Origin: Elusimicrobiota bacterium
GTDB lineage: Bacteria > Elusimicrobiota > Elusimicrobia > Elusimicrobiales > UBA9959
Length of the DNA: 37,849 bases
Assembly (NCBI GenBank): GCA_003450815.1
Contig: DMES01000038.1
Span: 61,628-99,476, forward strand
Direction: 5' to 3'
Shown: positions 24,252 through 31,765 of the stretch, in pieces
Layout: each line of letters starts with the position of its first letter
How positions within the stretch are numbered: the stretch's first letter is position 1
Translations under genes and position numbers: made by a program
Notes under the pieces: model-generated
Seen by the model: only the letters and a program-made list of their open reading frames with translations
Databases searched by the model: none
Told to the model about the DNA's origin: nothing

Positions 24252-25183
24252 ATACACCAGCCGACAAGTTGCCGCGCATCCTACTGCACGAGGTCGGCCC
24301 CCGGGACGGACTGCAGGTTGAGAAAGCAGTAGTCCCGATCGAAAAAAAAGAAGCCTGGCTCCGGGGCCTGGTGGAATCCGGCCTGGACATCATCCAGGTG
24401 GGCTCTTTTGTCCATCCAGAAAAAGTCCCTCAGATGGCGGACACGGATGAGCTCTTCCGCCGGCTTACTGCCGGGAAGACCTCTTCAGCGGTCCTTTCGG
24501 GGCTTGTTCTTAACGAGAAAGGCCTTGAGCGGGGACTTGCCTGCGGCGTTGAGATGTTCTGTCTGGGCGCTTCGGCCAGCGAAACCCACAGCCGCAAGAA
24601 CACCGGCATGGGGACCGAAGAATCCACCAGACGGATAATAGCGGCCGCTAAAACCGCCGTGGCAGCTGGCAAAAAAGTGCAGGTCTCTGTCCAATCCGCT
24701 TTCGGCTGCGGCTTTGAAGGCGCAATACCGGAAGAGCGCGTGCTCAATATTGTACGCGCCTATCTTGAAGCCGGCCTGCGAAACATTAGTCTGGCCGACA
24801 CCGCGGGCCACGCTTACCCGGCGCAGGTAGAGCGCCTCTTCGGAGCGGTATTGAATATGGAGAAGGGGATTGAGTGCGCCTGTCACTTTCATAACACCTA
24901 CGGCCTCGGCATGGCGAATATCTTCTCCGCCATGCGCGCCGGTGTTGCTTCTTTTGAAACCTCCTTCGCGGGTCTCGGCGGCTGCCCCTTTACAAAGGTC
25001 GCCGCCGGCAATGTGGCTACCGAGGATTTTGTACACGTCCTCCAAAGGGAGGGTCTGCGCACGGACATGAACCTGGACCGCCTTATCGCGGTCGCCCGCG
25101 ACGCGGCCCTGTATTTTGGCCGCGAGATGCAGGGATTTGTATATAAGACGGGGCCGATTGACAAGTCACAGGAGCATTTATGA
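24248..25183 (+). CDS. HMG-CoA lyase-like DRE-TIM enzyme
   Basis: A 311-residue enzyme of the DRE-TIM family closest to 3-hydroxy-3-methylglutaryl-CoA lyase, which splits HMG-CoA into acetyl-CoA and acetoacetate. The signature HEVGPRDGLQ places Arg19 and Asp20 in the catalytic site. Metal ligands H213 and H215 are in CHFHNTYGLG. The loop GLGGCPF carries C246, the Cys conserved in HMG-CoA lyases, followed by GNVATED. Related citramalyl-CoA or other acyl-CoA lyases share these motifs, so HMG-CoA is the best but not the only substrate. The gene overlaps its upstream and downstream neighbours by four bases each (ATGA). Acetoacetate produced here could be activated by the AtoDA-type enzyme. Confidence 0.85.
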   Translation: MNTPADKLPRILLHEVGPRDGLQVEKAVVPIEKKEAWLRGLVESGLDIIQVGSFVHPEKVPQMADTDELFRRLTAGKTSSAVLSGLVLNEKGLERGLACGVEMFCLGASASETHSRKNTGMGTEESTRRIIAAAKTAVAAGKKVQVSVQSAFGCGFEGAIPEERVLNIVRAYLEAGLRNISLADTAGHAYPAQVERLFGAVLNMEKGIECACHFHNTYGLGMANIFSAMRAGVASFETSFAGLGGCPFTKVAAGNVATEDFVHVLQREGLRTDMNLDRLIAVARDAALYFGREMQGFVYKTGPIDKSQEHL

Positions 25184-26379
25184 ACAAGCCAATCCTCTCG
25201 GGAATAAGGGTGCTTGACCTTACCAATGTGCTGGCCGGGCCTTTTGCCACTCTCCATCTGGCGCTTCTTGGAGCAGAGGTCATTAAAATTGAAAACCCTA
25301 AGGATGGAGACCTTGCCCGCAAACTGGGCATAATGCCGGCCTTGAACGATCAGTTGATGGGAACAAGTTTCCTTGCACAGAACTCCAACAAAAAGTCTTT
25401 AACTTTGAACACCAAGACTCCTGAGGGGAAGGAAATTTTCAAAAAACTGGCAAAAAACGCGGATGTACTGGTGGAGAACTTTCGGCCCGATGTCATGGAC
25501 CGGCTGGGCCTTGGATACAAAACCCTCTCGGAAATAAACCCGCGCCTTGTCTATTGCGCCATTTCCGGCTTCGGTCATACCGGCCCCGACGCATTCAAAC
25601 CCGCCTACGACCAGATAATCCAGGGGTTAAGCGGTGTAATGGACATTAACGGCGATGAACGGCTCAATCCCCTGCGCGCTGGTTTCCCTGTGTGCGACAC
25701 GGTCGGAGGCCTGAACGCGGCCTTTGCCATATTAGCGGCTCTTTACCACCGCGAACGCACCGGAGAGGGGCAGTTTATAGACATAGCGATGCTGGACTCT
25801 ATCATGCCCCTTATGGGCTGGGTGGCCGCCAACCTGCTTATAGGAGGACAAAAGCCGGTGCCGATGGGGAATGATAATTTAACCGCCGCTCCTTCGGGGA
25901 CATTCAAGGCGCGCGACGGTTACATAAATATCGCGGCGAACAAGCAGGAGCAGTGGGAATCCCTCTGCGACATACTTGAAGTTCCGGAACTAAAAAAAGA
26001 CCCGCGGTTCGAAAAGCGGGACACGCGCAAGAAAAACCGCAAACTTCTGACCCCTCTGTTGGAAGTGAAGCTAGCCGAAAAAGCGACCGCCGAATGGGTG
26101 GAGCTGCTGAACGCAAAAGGCGTGCCTAGCGGCGCCATTTTAAGCCTCGCCGACGCGCTTAACCAGCCGCAGATTAAACACCGCGGGATACTCAAAGAGG
26201 TTACCTCCGAGGGCATAGGCCCGCTAAAGCTGTTCGATCTCTCCGCCAAGTTTGAAAAGATGCCGGGACAGCTTAAATCGGCCCCGCCGCGTCTTTCAGC
26301 CCACACAGCGGAAATACTCGGCGAGATAGGAATCACGGAGACCGAATTGGCCGGCTTGAAAGCAAAAGGCGTGGTGTAG
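25180..26379 (+). CDS. CaiB/BaiF family (class III) CoA-transferase
   Basis: A 399-residue class III CoA-transferase, which exchanges CoA between an acyl-CoA and an acid without a covalent Glu-thioester of the AtoDA kind. The N-terminus LSGIRVLDLTNVLAGPFAT and the NPRLVYCAISGFGHTGP stretch are typical of the family. The catalytic Asp is probably D173 in VCDTVGGLN. TGEGQFIDIAMLDS follows. In this setting a succinyl-CoA-dependent transferase such as HMG-, glutarate- or citramalate-CoA transferase is plausible, because it would feed the lyase encoded just upstream. Donor and acceptor cannot be assigned from sequence. ATG 25180 overlaps the lyase stop, with AGGAG shortly upstream. Confidence 0.87.
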   Translation: MNKPILSGIRVLDLTNVLAGPFATLHLALLGAEVIKIENPKDGDLARKLGIMPALNDQLMGTSFLAQNSNKKSLTLNTKTPEGKEIFKKLAKNADVLVENFRPDVMDRLGLGYKTLSEINPRLVYCAISGFGHTGPDAFKPAYDQIIQGLSGVMDINGDERLNPLRAGFPVCDTVGGLNAAFAILAALYHRERTGEGQFIDIAMLDSIMPLMGWVAANLLIGGQKPVPMGNDNLTAAPSGTFKARDGYINIAANKQEQWESLCDILEVPELKKDPRFEKRDTRKKNRKLLTPLLEVKLAEKATAEWVELLNAKGVPSGAILSLADALNQPQIKHRGILKEVTSEGIGPLKLFDLSAKFEKMPGQLKSAPPRLSAHTAEILGEIGITETELAGLKAKGVV

Positions 26380-26398
26380 TACGAACTTGGAGGGAATC

Positions 26399-26411
26399 GG
26401 GGCTAGGGTAG
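26399..26411. repeat. Single copy of the GGGGCTAG intergenic word
   Basis: GGGGCTAGGGTAG lies in the short gap between the CaiB-type and LeuC-type genes. The same word builds the palindrome at 31655-31730. Only one arm is present here. Confidence 0.4.
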
Positions 26412-26439
26412 AGTTTGCGGAAAATAAGGAGAATTATCT

Positions 26440-27738
26440 ATGGGCATGACATATGTGCAAAAGCTGTTGGCAAAAGCGTGCGGCCGTTCGCAGGTGACGG
26501 TTGGAGAAGTGCTTGAGCCGGAAGTCAATCTGGCGATGTCGCACGAAAACGGGGCGCTGGTGATAAATCAATTTGACGAGATTTTTCAGGGAACAGGCCG
26601 CGAGGCCAAGGTCTGGAATTCGGACCGTATCGCCATAATCTTTGATCATCGCGTACCGGCTGAGTCGTCTAAAACCGCGGGGAACCAGAAGAAAATACGC
26701 GAATTCGTGGCCAAGCAGGGGATCCGCAAATTTCACGACATCCGCGGCGATGTGGGAGGTATCTGCCACCAGATACTTGCCGAAAACGGATATGTGCGCC
26801 CCGGAAGCGTGCTGGTGGGCACCGACAGCCATACCACCACGCACGGCGCGCTAGGAGCTTTCGCGTTCGGCATAGGCGCCACCGAGATGGCTTCAGTCTG
26901 GACGTTAGGCAGGATACTGAATGTCGAAGTGCCCGCCTCAATCAAAGTTGTGGTTAACGGCAGGTTTCAGGAACATGTCTACGCTAAGGACCTTATACTG
27001 CACATAATCGGGCTCCTTACCGCGCAGGGCGCCAACTTCAAAGCGATAGAATTTTATGGCGACACCATACAAAGCATGCCTACTTCCGGGCGGCTCGTGC
27101 TCTGTAATATGAGCGTGGAAGCCGGAGCCACCGCCGGAGTTGTGCCGCCGGACGCTGAAACCCAGCGCTATCTCAGGGAAGAAGCGGGCGTAAAAGAACC
27201 CCTTGATATTTTCGGCCCGGATGCGGATGCCGTCTACGACCAGGTGCTTGAGATAGACGCCTCCAAACTGGAGCCACAGATAGCCTGCCCGCACACGGTG
27301 GACAATGTAAAACCTATCGGAGAGGTGGTTGGCAAAAAGTTGCACCAGATAGTGATCGGTTCCTGCACTAACGGGCGCCTGGACGATCTTGAAATAGCGG
27401 CTAAGATCCTGAAGGGCCGCCGCGTGGCGGACGGAACGCGGATGCTGGTGTTCCCCGCGTCGTGGAGGATTTACCATAAAGCGCTTGAGAGCGGCGCCAT
27501 AAGCGCGCTGGCGAAAGCCGGCGCCGTGGTCTGTAACCCCGGCTGCGGGCCTTGTCTCGGAATACACCAGGGCGCGTTGGGGGACAATGAAACAGCGCTC
27601 GCCACCACCAACCGCAATTTCAAAGGGCGCATGGGAAACCCCAAAGCCGAAGTATATCTGTGCTCTCCGGCGGTGGCGGCGGCAAGCGCCATCACAGGTA
27701 AAATTACCGACCCAAGAGGAGTGCTGGTTACGAAGTGA
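26440..27738 (+). CDS. Aconitase-superfamily dehydratase, large subunit (LeuC-type)
   Basis: A 432-residue large subunit of a two-subunit 4Fe-4S hydro-lyase of the LeuC / homoaconitase / 2,3-dimethylmalate dehydratase group. It moves a hydroxyl by dehydration and rehydration of a branched tri- or dicarboxylate. The cluster ligands are C309 in GSCTNGR and C369 and C372 in NPGCGPC. GTDSHTTTHGALGAFAFG and the substrate segment TSGRLVLCNMSVEAGA are the usual active-site stretches. The length is that of the archaeal/bacterial LeuC2 type rather than the roughly 890-residue single-chain aconitases. AGGAG eight bases upstream fixes ATG 26440. Next to an isocitrate-type dehydrogenase it could act as an aconitase or homoaconitase; substrate is not settled. 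Confidence 0.85.
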   Translation: MGMTYVQKLLAKACGRSQVTVGEVLEPEVNLAMSHENGALVINQFDEIFQGTGREAKVWNSDRIAIIFDHRVPAESSKTAGNQKKIREFVAKQGIRKFHDIRGDVGGICHQILAENGYVRPGSVLVGTDSHTTTHGALGAFAFGIGATEMASVWTLGRILNVEVPASIKVVVNGRFQEHVYAKDLILHIIGLLTAQGANFKAIEFYGDTIQSMPTSGRLVLCNMSVEAGATAGVVPPDAETQRYLREEAGVKEPLDIFGPDADAVYDQVLEIDASKLEPQIACPHTVDNVKPIGEVVGKKLHQIVIGSCTNGRLDDLEIAAKILKGRRVADGTRMLVFPASWRIYHKALESGAISALAKAGAVVCNPGCGPCLGIHQGALGDNETALATTNRNFKGRMGNPKAEVYLCSPAVAAASAITGKITDPRGVLVTK

Positions 27739-27755
27739 ATGGGAAGAATGAAGCC

Positions 27756-27774
27756 AGAAGTCAGAATTCAGAAG
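27756..27774. repeat. Single copy of the CAGAATTCAG intergenic word
   Basis: AGAAGTCAGAATTCAGAAG lies between the large- and small-subunit genes. It shares CAGAATTCAG with the palindrome arms near 8121 and 8174. No second arm is present here. Confidence 0.5.
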
Positions 27775-27789
27775 AGAGGTAACTTTTAT

Positions 27790-28290
27790 ATGGCGATAAA
27801 AAAAGTGGTGCTGAAGGTGGGCGACGACGTATCCACCGATATAGTTTATCCCGGCCGGTTCATGGCGACGGTGCTCCCCACCGAAACCCCGCAGTTCGCG
27901 TTCGCCGACAATACGGCCTTCAACAGCAAACTCAAGGCGGGGGGGGTCCCGGCCGGAAGCGCTATATTGGGCGGCAAGAACTTCGGCTGCGGTTCCTCAC
28001 GCGAACAGGCGGTGTCATGCCTCAAAGGACACAATCTTACTATAGTAGCCAGGAACATCGCGCGGATATTCCTGCAGAGCGCCATCAACCTGGGCCTGGA
28101 CATAGTGATCTGCCCGGCGATAGAAGCCGCTGAAGGTGACGAACTGGAAATAGCCCAGGGCAGGGTCTTTAACCGCACCTCCGGCGAATCGTTCGCTATT
28201 GAACCCCTGCCGAAGGCGCGCCAGGCTATTATCGATGCAGGCGGGCTGGTTCCCTACACGCGCAAATTATTACTTGAAACACGGGCGTAA
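27790..28290 (+). CDS. Aconitase-superfamily dehydratase, small subunit (LeuD-type)
   Basis: A 166-residue small subunit that completes the hydro-lyase with the preceding large subunit. GDDVSTDIVYPGRFMATV near residue 10 and GGKNFGCGSSREQAV near 57-71 are the swivel-domain hallmarks. The substrate-recognition loop (FMATVLPT) differs from the YL-type loops of classical isopropylmalate and homoaconitate isomerases, so specificity may be unusual. I chose ATG 27790 over 27739 because the upstream 17 codons would translate an intergenic repeat word, and GAGAGGT lies just before 27790. Aminotransferase translation begins 15 bases after the stop, with AAGGAG. Confidence 0.86.
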   Translation: MAIKKVVLKVGDDVSTDIVYPGRFMATVLPTETPQFAFADNTAFNSKLKAGGVPAGSAILGGKNFGCGSSREQAVSCLKGHNLTIVARNIARIFLQSAINLGLDIVICPAIEAAEGDELEIAQGRVFNRTSGESFAIEPLPKARQAIIDAGGLVPYTRKLLLETRA

Positions 28291-28305
28291 AACAAGGAGA
28301 CTGAA

Positions 28306-29646
28306 ATGAAACACACGCTGATCAAAACAGAATTACCCGGACCAAAAAGCAGGGAACTGACAGAAAGAAGAACAACCTGCGTAGCTTCCCCGATGGATTC
28401 ACTCGCCCCGTTCTACATAAAGCACGGCCAAGGCGCAGTAATTGAGGATGTGGACGGCAACAGGTTCCTGGATTTTACCGGCGGCTGGGGCTGCCTGGTG
28501 ACGGGGTATTCGCCGGAAAAAGTGGTGGAGGCTATTAAAACGCAGTCAGAGAGTTTTCTCCATTCTGATTTCACTGTAATTCCCTATGAACCCTGGATCG
28601 AGCTGTCCGAGATGCTCGCTAAAAAGGCCAAGGGAAAATCCGAAAAGGCCGTCGCCTTCTTCAACAGCGGAGCGGAAGCGGTTGAAAATGCGGTCAAGAT
28701 AGCTCGGGGAGCCACCAAGAGAAGAAGTATTGTGGTTTTTGAAGGAGCATTTCATGGGCGCACGGTTCTTACGATGACCATGACCCAACGTCCTATGCCG
28801 TACAAATATGTTTTCGGCACCGCGCCGGACGTACACAGGCTGCCCTATCCGAATCCGCGCAAAAACAAATATTCGCCAAAAGACTTTGAAAGGCTGCTGC
28901 TGGAAACAGTTTGCCCAGAAGACGTCGCGGCGGTCATAATAGAGCCTATACAGGGAGAAGGTGGATTTAATGTCCCGCCCGAAGGCTTCCTTGAGGAAAT
29001 CCGGAGAGTCACCGCGAAATACGGGATACTTATGGTAGCTGATGAGGTCCAGTCGGGTTACGGCAGGACAGGCAAGTTCTTCGCCATTGAGAACTGGGGG
29101 ATTGAGCCCGACCTGATCACCCTGGGTAAATCGATCGCGGCGGGGCTCCCGCTATCCGCCGTCATCGGTGACAAAAAATATTTTGATTCGCTGCCCAAAA
29201 GCTCAATCGGAAGCACTTTCGGAGGGAACCCGCTGGCCTGCGCGGCGGCGATTGAAGTGATAAGAATGATAGACGGGGATAAATTGCTGGAAAGGGCCCT
29301 TAACATCGGAAAAACTATCAGGCGGAGCTTTGAAGGATTCAGGCAAAAATATCCTTCTGTTAAAGATGTCAGAGGAATAGGCGCGATGCTGGCGATAGAA
29401 TTCATCAAGGACGAGGAAATCTGGTCGCCGGACACTGAAACTTGCCAGAAAGTCATTCAGGATGCCCGCGACAATGGTGTAATACTGGCGGGCGCCGGAC
29501 TGAATAAAAATGTCATCCGTCTTTTACTTCCGCTTGTGATCACCGATGAGCAACTGGCGGAGGGCCTGGGCATAATCGATAAAGCTATTGAAAACGCGAC
29601 AAAAAAGCAGCCCATGAAAGTAAAAGTTAAAAAAATGGAGAATTAA
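28306..29646 (+). CDS. Class III PLP aminotransferase (GABA-aminotransferase-like)
   Basis: A 446-residue fold-type I, class III aminotransferase, similar to 4-aminobutyrate:2-oxoglutarate aminotransferase. The PLP lysine is K275 in LGKSIAAGLPLSA. The phosphate and ring-binding motifs FNSGAEAVENAVKIAR, FEGAFHGRT and the Asp of VADEVQSGYGRTGKFFAIE are all present. It would move an omega-amino group (GABA, 5-aminovalerate or similar) to 2-oxoglutarate, giving a semialdehyde and glutamate. Substrate class is uncertain. The gene is well placed to draw on 2-oxoglutarate made by the dehydrogenase of this run. AAGGAG precedes its ATG. Confidence 0.87.
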   Translation: MKHTLIKTELPGPKSRELTERRTTCVASPMDSLAPFYIKHGQGAVIEDVDGNRFLDFTGGWGCLVTGYSPEKVVEAIKTQSESFLHSDFTVIPYEPWIELSEMLAKKAKGKSEKAVAFFNSGAEAVENAVKIARGATKRRSIVVFEGAFHGRTVLTMTMTQRPMPYKYVFGTAPDVHRLPYPNPRKNKYSPKDFERLLLETVCPEDVAAVIIEPIQGEGGFNVPPEGFLEEIRRVTAKYGILMVADEVQSGYGRTGKFFAIENWGIEPDLITLGKSIAAGLPLSAVIGDKKYFDSLPKSSIGSTFGGNPLACAAAIEVIRMIDGDKLLERALNIGKTIRRSFEGFRQKYPSVKDVRGIGAMLAIEFIKDEEIWSPDTETCQKVIQDARDNGVILAGAGLNKNVIRLLLPLVITDEQLAEGLGIIDKAIENATKKQPMKVKVKKMEN

Positions 29647-30849
29647 TTGACTAACAAAACACTGATAATCCACCTTATAACGAGGCTTGAGCCGGGAAGC
29701 CCGGCGCGCAATGTCATTGACAGCGCCATCTATCAGGCAAAGCACAGAAAAGTATTGCTGGCCGCGGGCTCCTGTGCCGGCGCGCTTGAGCTGCCTGAAA
29801 TCATTCAGTACCAGGAACTGCCCGATTTAAAAAGTGGCGTCGCCCCGTTAAGCGACCTGAAAGCATATTTTGAGCTTAAACAGTTGTTTTTGCGGCTTGA
29901 GCCCGCCGTAATACACACACATACCGCAAAAGCAGGTTTTTTGGGGCGCCTGGCCGCCAGAGCTCATAATCGTTCCGTGAAAAACGGTAAAAATAAAACC
30001 CTGGTTATTCACACTCCCCACGGCCACCTCCTTTACGGTCATTTCAGCCCTTTCAAAGCCTTTATATTTAAACTTATCGAACGCCTGGCCGCTCGCTGGA
30101 CGGACTGTTTTATAGCCTTGACACGGGGAGAGCTTGAAGAGTCCGTGGCGGCCGGCCTGGGCGCGCGGGAAAAATGGAGCGTTATACACAGCGGCGTGCG
30201 CTTTGCGCCGATGGAATTTGACAGGGCCTCAATACGCAAAGAGATGGGATTTGCCGCTGAAGATACAGTCCTGGGCGTGGTGGCCAGGCTTGAGCATGTG
30301 AAGGGAATTGAATATTTCATCCAGGCGGCGAAGCTCATGTCGGATACGGCGAAAGACAGAAAATTGCGTTTTATGATAGTCGGAAGCGGCGGGCTTGAGA
30401 CGGAACTTCGCGCGCTGGCAACACAGCTTGGCCTTGGGGAAAAAATAATTTTTACCGGCTTCCAAAAAGATATTTTCAGATATCTTTGCTCTATGGACCT
30501 GTATATCCAGCCTTCTCTCAATGAAGCCATGGGGCGCACCGTTCTTGAAGCGCAATACGCCCGCCTGCCGGTGATAGCCTCAAAAGTCTGCGGCCTGCCC
30601 GACACGGTTAAGGACGGCGCAACCGGGATTCTGGTGCCGCCCGCCGATCCGGGCGCAATTGCCGCCGCGGCGCAAACACTGCTTGACAACGAAACCAAAA
30701 GACGCGCCATGGGAGAGGCCGCCCGCCGCTGGGTGCTGCAAAAAGACTATACCGGATATACCCAGTTCAGCGTGGAAGCCATGAACATATCGCTCAAAAA
30801 TTTCTATAATAAAGCTTTGGGGAAAGTTGCCGGGCGGTCGGGCGACTAA
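29647..30849 (+). CDS. Glycosyltransferase family 4 protein
   Basis: A 400-residue GT-B fold, family 4 glycosyltransferase that adds a sugar from a nucleotide donor, probably for surface polysaccharide. The N-terminal domain carries VIHTHTAKAGFLGRLAARAH and HTPHGHLL. The C-terminal donor domain shows VVARLEHVKGIEYFIQAA, then the E293-x7-E301 motif in NEAMGRTVLEAQYARLP. The start is TTG at 29647, directly after the aminotransferase stop, with GGAG six bases upstream. Its place at the end of a catabolic operon is odd, so it may be a passenger rather than a pathway member. The acceptor cannot be predicted. Confidence 0.87.
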   Translation: MTNKTLIIHLITRLEPGSPARNVIDSAIYQAKHRKVLLAAGSCAGALELPEIIQYQELPDLKSGVAPLSDLKAYFELKQLFLRLEPAVIHTHTAKAGFLGRLAARAHNRSVKNGKNKTLVIHTPHGHLLYGHFSPFKAFIFKLIERLAARWTDCFIALTRGELEESVAAGLGAREKWSVIHSGVRFAPMEFDRASIRKEMGFAAEDTVLGVVARLEHVKGIEYFIQAAKLMSDTAKDRKLRFMIVGSGGLETELRALATQLGLGEKIIFTGFQKDIFRYLCSMDLYIQPSLNEAMGRTVLEAQYARLPVIASKVCGLPDTVKDGATGILVPPADPGAIAAAAQTLLDNETKRRAMGEAARRWVLQKDYTGYTQFSVEAMNISLKNFYNKALGKVAGRSGD

Positions 30850-30919
30850 ACAGCGGAAAGTGTTACTCTATATTTACAATTCAGCAATGATCAACGCATA
30901 AACTTTTTTACGGGGGGGT

Positions 30920-31279
30920 ATGGTAAAAATACTTGCGGTAGACGACGACCTGTGCATACTGGACCTTTACAGGGAAATTTTTACCAAAGCCGGATTTGAG
31001 ATCCAGACAGCGGAAGAAGCCTCTTCCGCCATCATGCGCTATCAGGAATTCAAGCCGGATCTTGTGGTGCTTGATGTTGATATGCCGGCTGGCGGAGGAC
31101 AGAAGGTTTTTGACCGTCTTAGAAACCTGCTTTCAGTAGGCACCCCGATAATATTTTCCACCGGTATCCCTGAGAGTGTAGAGAGACTTGGGAAGAATTT
31201 TAATGTCAGTATCCTTAAAAAACCCGTAAATCCTGAAATGCTGATAAACGAAGTCAAGAAACTCCTAAAGATGCAGTAG
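30920..31279 (+). CDS. Stand-alone CheY-like response regulator receiver
   Basis: A single receiver domain of 119 residues with no output domain. The acidic pocket is D8-D9-D10 in AVDDD, the phospho-acceptor is D52 in LDVDMP, the Ser/Thr is in FSTG, and the conserved Lys is K101 in LKKPV. Such proteins act by protein contact in phosphorelays or motility. No histidine kinase is in the window. A run of seven Gs lies just upstream of the ATG as a possible ribosome site. A strong terminator follows. Confidence 0.9.
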   Translation: MVKILAVDDDLCILDLYREIFTKAGFEIQTAEEASSAIMRYQEFKPDLVVLDVDMPAGGGQKVFDRLRNLLSVGTPIIFSTGIPESVERLGKNFNVSILKKPVNPEMLINEVKKLLKMQ

Positions 31280-31310
31280 CACTAAAATCGCACTAAAATC
31301 CAAAGAAAAA

Positions 31311-31338
31311 AAAACGGCCGCTCAACGGCCGTTTTTTT
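31311..31338 (+). terminator. Intrinsic terminator after the receiver gene
   Basis: AAAACGGCCG (31311-31320), loop CTCAA, CGGCCGTTTT (31326-31335) form a perfect 10-bp stem followed by more Ts (to 31338). It ends the response-regulator message and separates it from the oxidoreductase genes. An A-tract upstream could make it act in both directions. Confidence 0.9.
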
Positions 31339-31449
31339 GATATACTTTATTTATACGGGAGTCCCCAAACGGCCCGACATCCGGAACCTGAAGCCATGTA
31401 GTGAAAGCCACCGGACCAGAGTAAACTCCCAATCTCCCGGAGGTCTGAC

Positions 31450-31653
31450 ATGCCAAAGATGGAAGTGATAGTTGAAAAATGCAAGGGTTGTTACCTGTGC
31501 GTGCAGGTCTGCCCTAAAAAGTGCATTGAGAAATCCGATAAATTCTCTAAGACCGGTTACTACCCGGCCATGGACGCCAAAGACGGGTGTTGTATAGCCT
31601 GTCAGAGCTGCGCGCGCATCTGCCCCGATCTGGCTATCAAGGTGTATAAGTGA
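31450..31653 (+). CDS. 2-Oxoacid:ferredoxin oxidoreductase ferredoxin-type (delta) subunit
   Basis: A 67-residue di-cluster ferredoxin protein. Two CxxCxxCxxxCP groups bind two 4Fe-4S clusters: CKGCYLCVQVCP starting near residue 11 and CIACQSCARICP near residue 48. It is the electron-transfer delta subunit of the four-part oxidoreductase whose alpha, beta and gamma genes follow in order. GGAGG lies just upstream of the ATG. About 110 bp containing a palindrome separates it from the alpha gene, which is unusual within such an operon. Electrons would pass on to cellular ferredoxin. Confidence 0.92.
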   Translation: MPKMEVIVEKCKGCYLCVQVCPKKCIEKSDKFSKTGYYPAMDAKDGCCIACQSCARICPDLAIKVYK

Positions 31654-31654
31654 C

Positions 31655-31730
31655 AGGGGCTAGCGAATAGAGACTAGGGGCTAGGTTAGGTAAGGAGTTC
31701 CTTCATCCAACACCCTATACGCTAGCCCCT
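31655..31730. repeat. Word-built intergenic palindrome, word GGGGCTAG
   Basis: AGGGGCTAGCG (31655-31665) is the exact reverse complement of 31720-31730, and pairing continues to 31670 and 31715 with one mismatch. Another copy of GGGGCTAGG lies at 31678-31686 inside the loop. It separates the delta and alpha oxidoreductase genes. Confidence 0.78.
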
Positions 31731-31765
31731 CGCCCCTATACCCTTTAATTTGAAAGGAGAAATCA

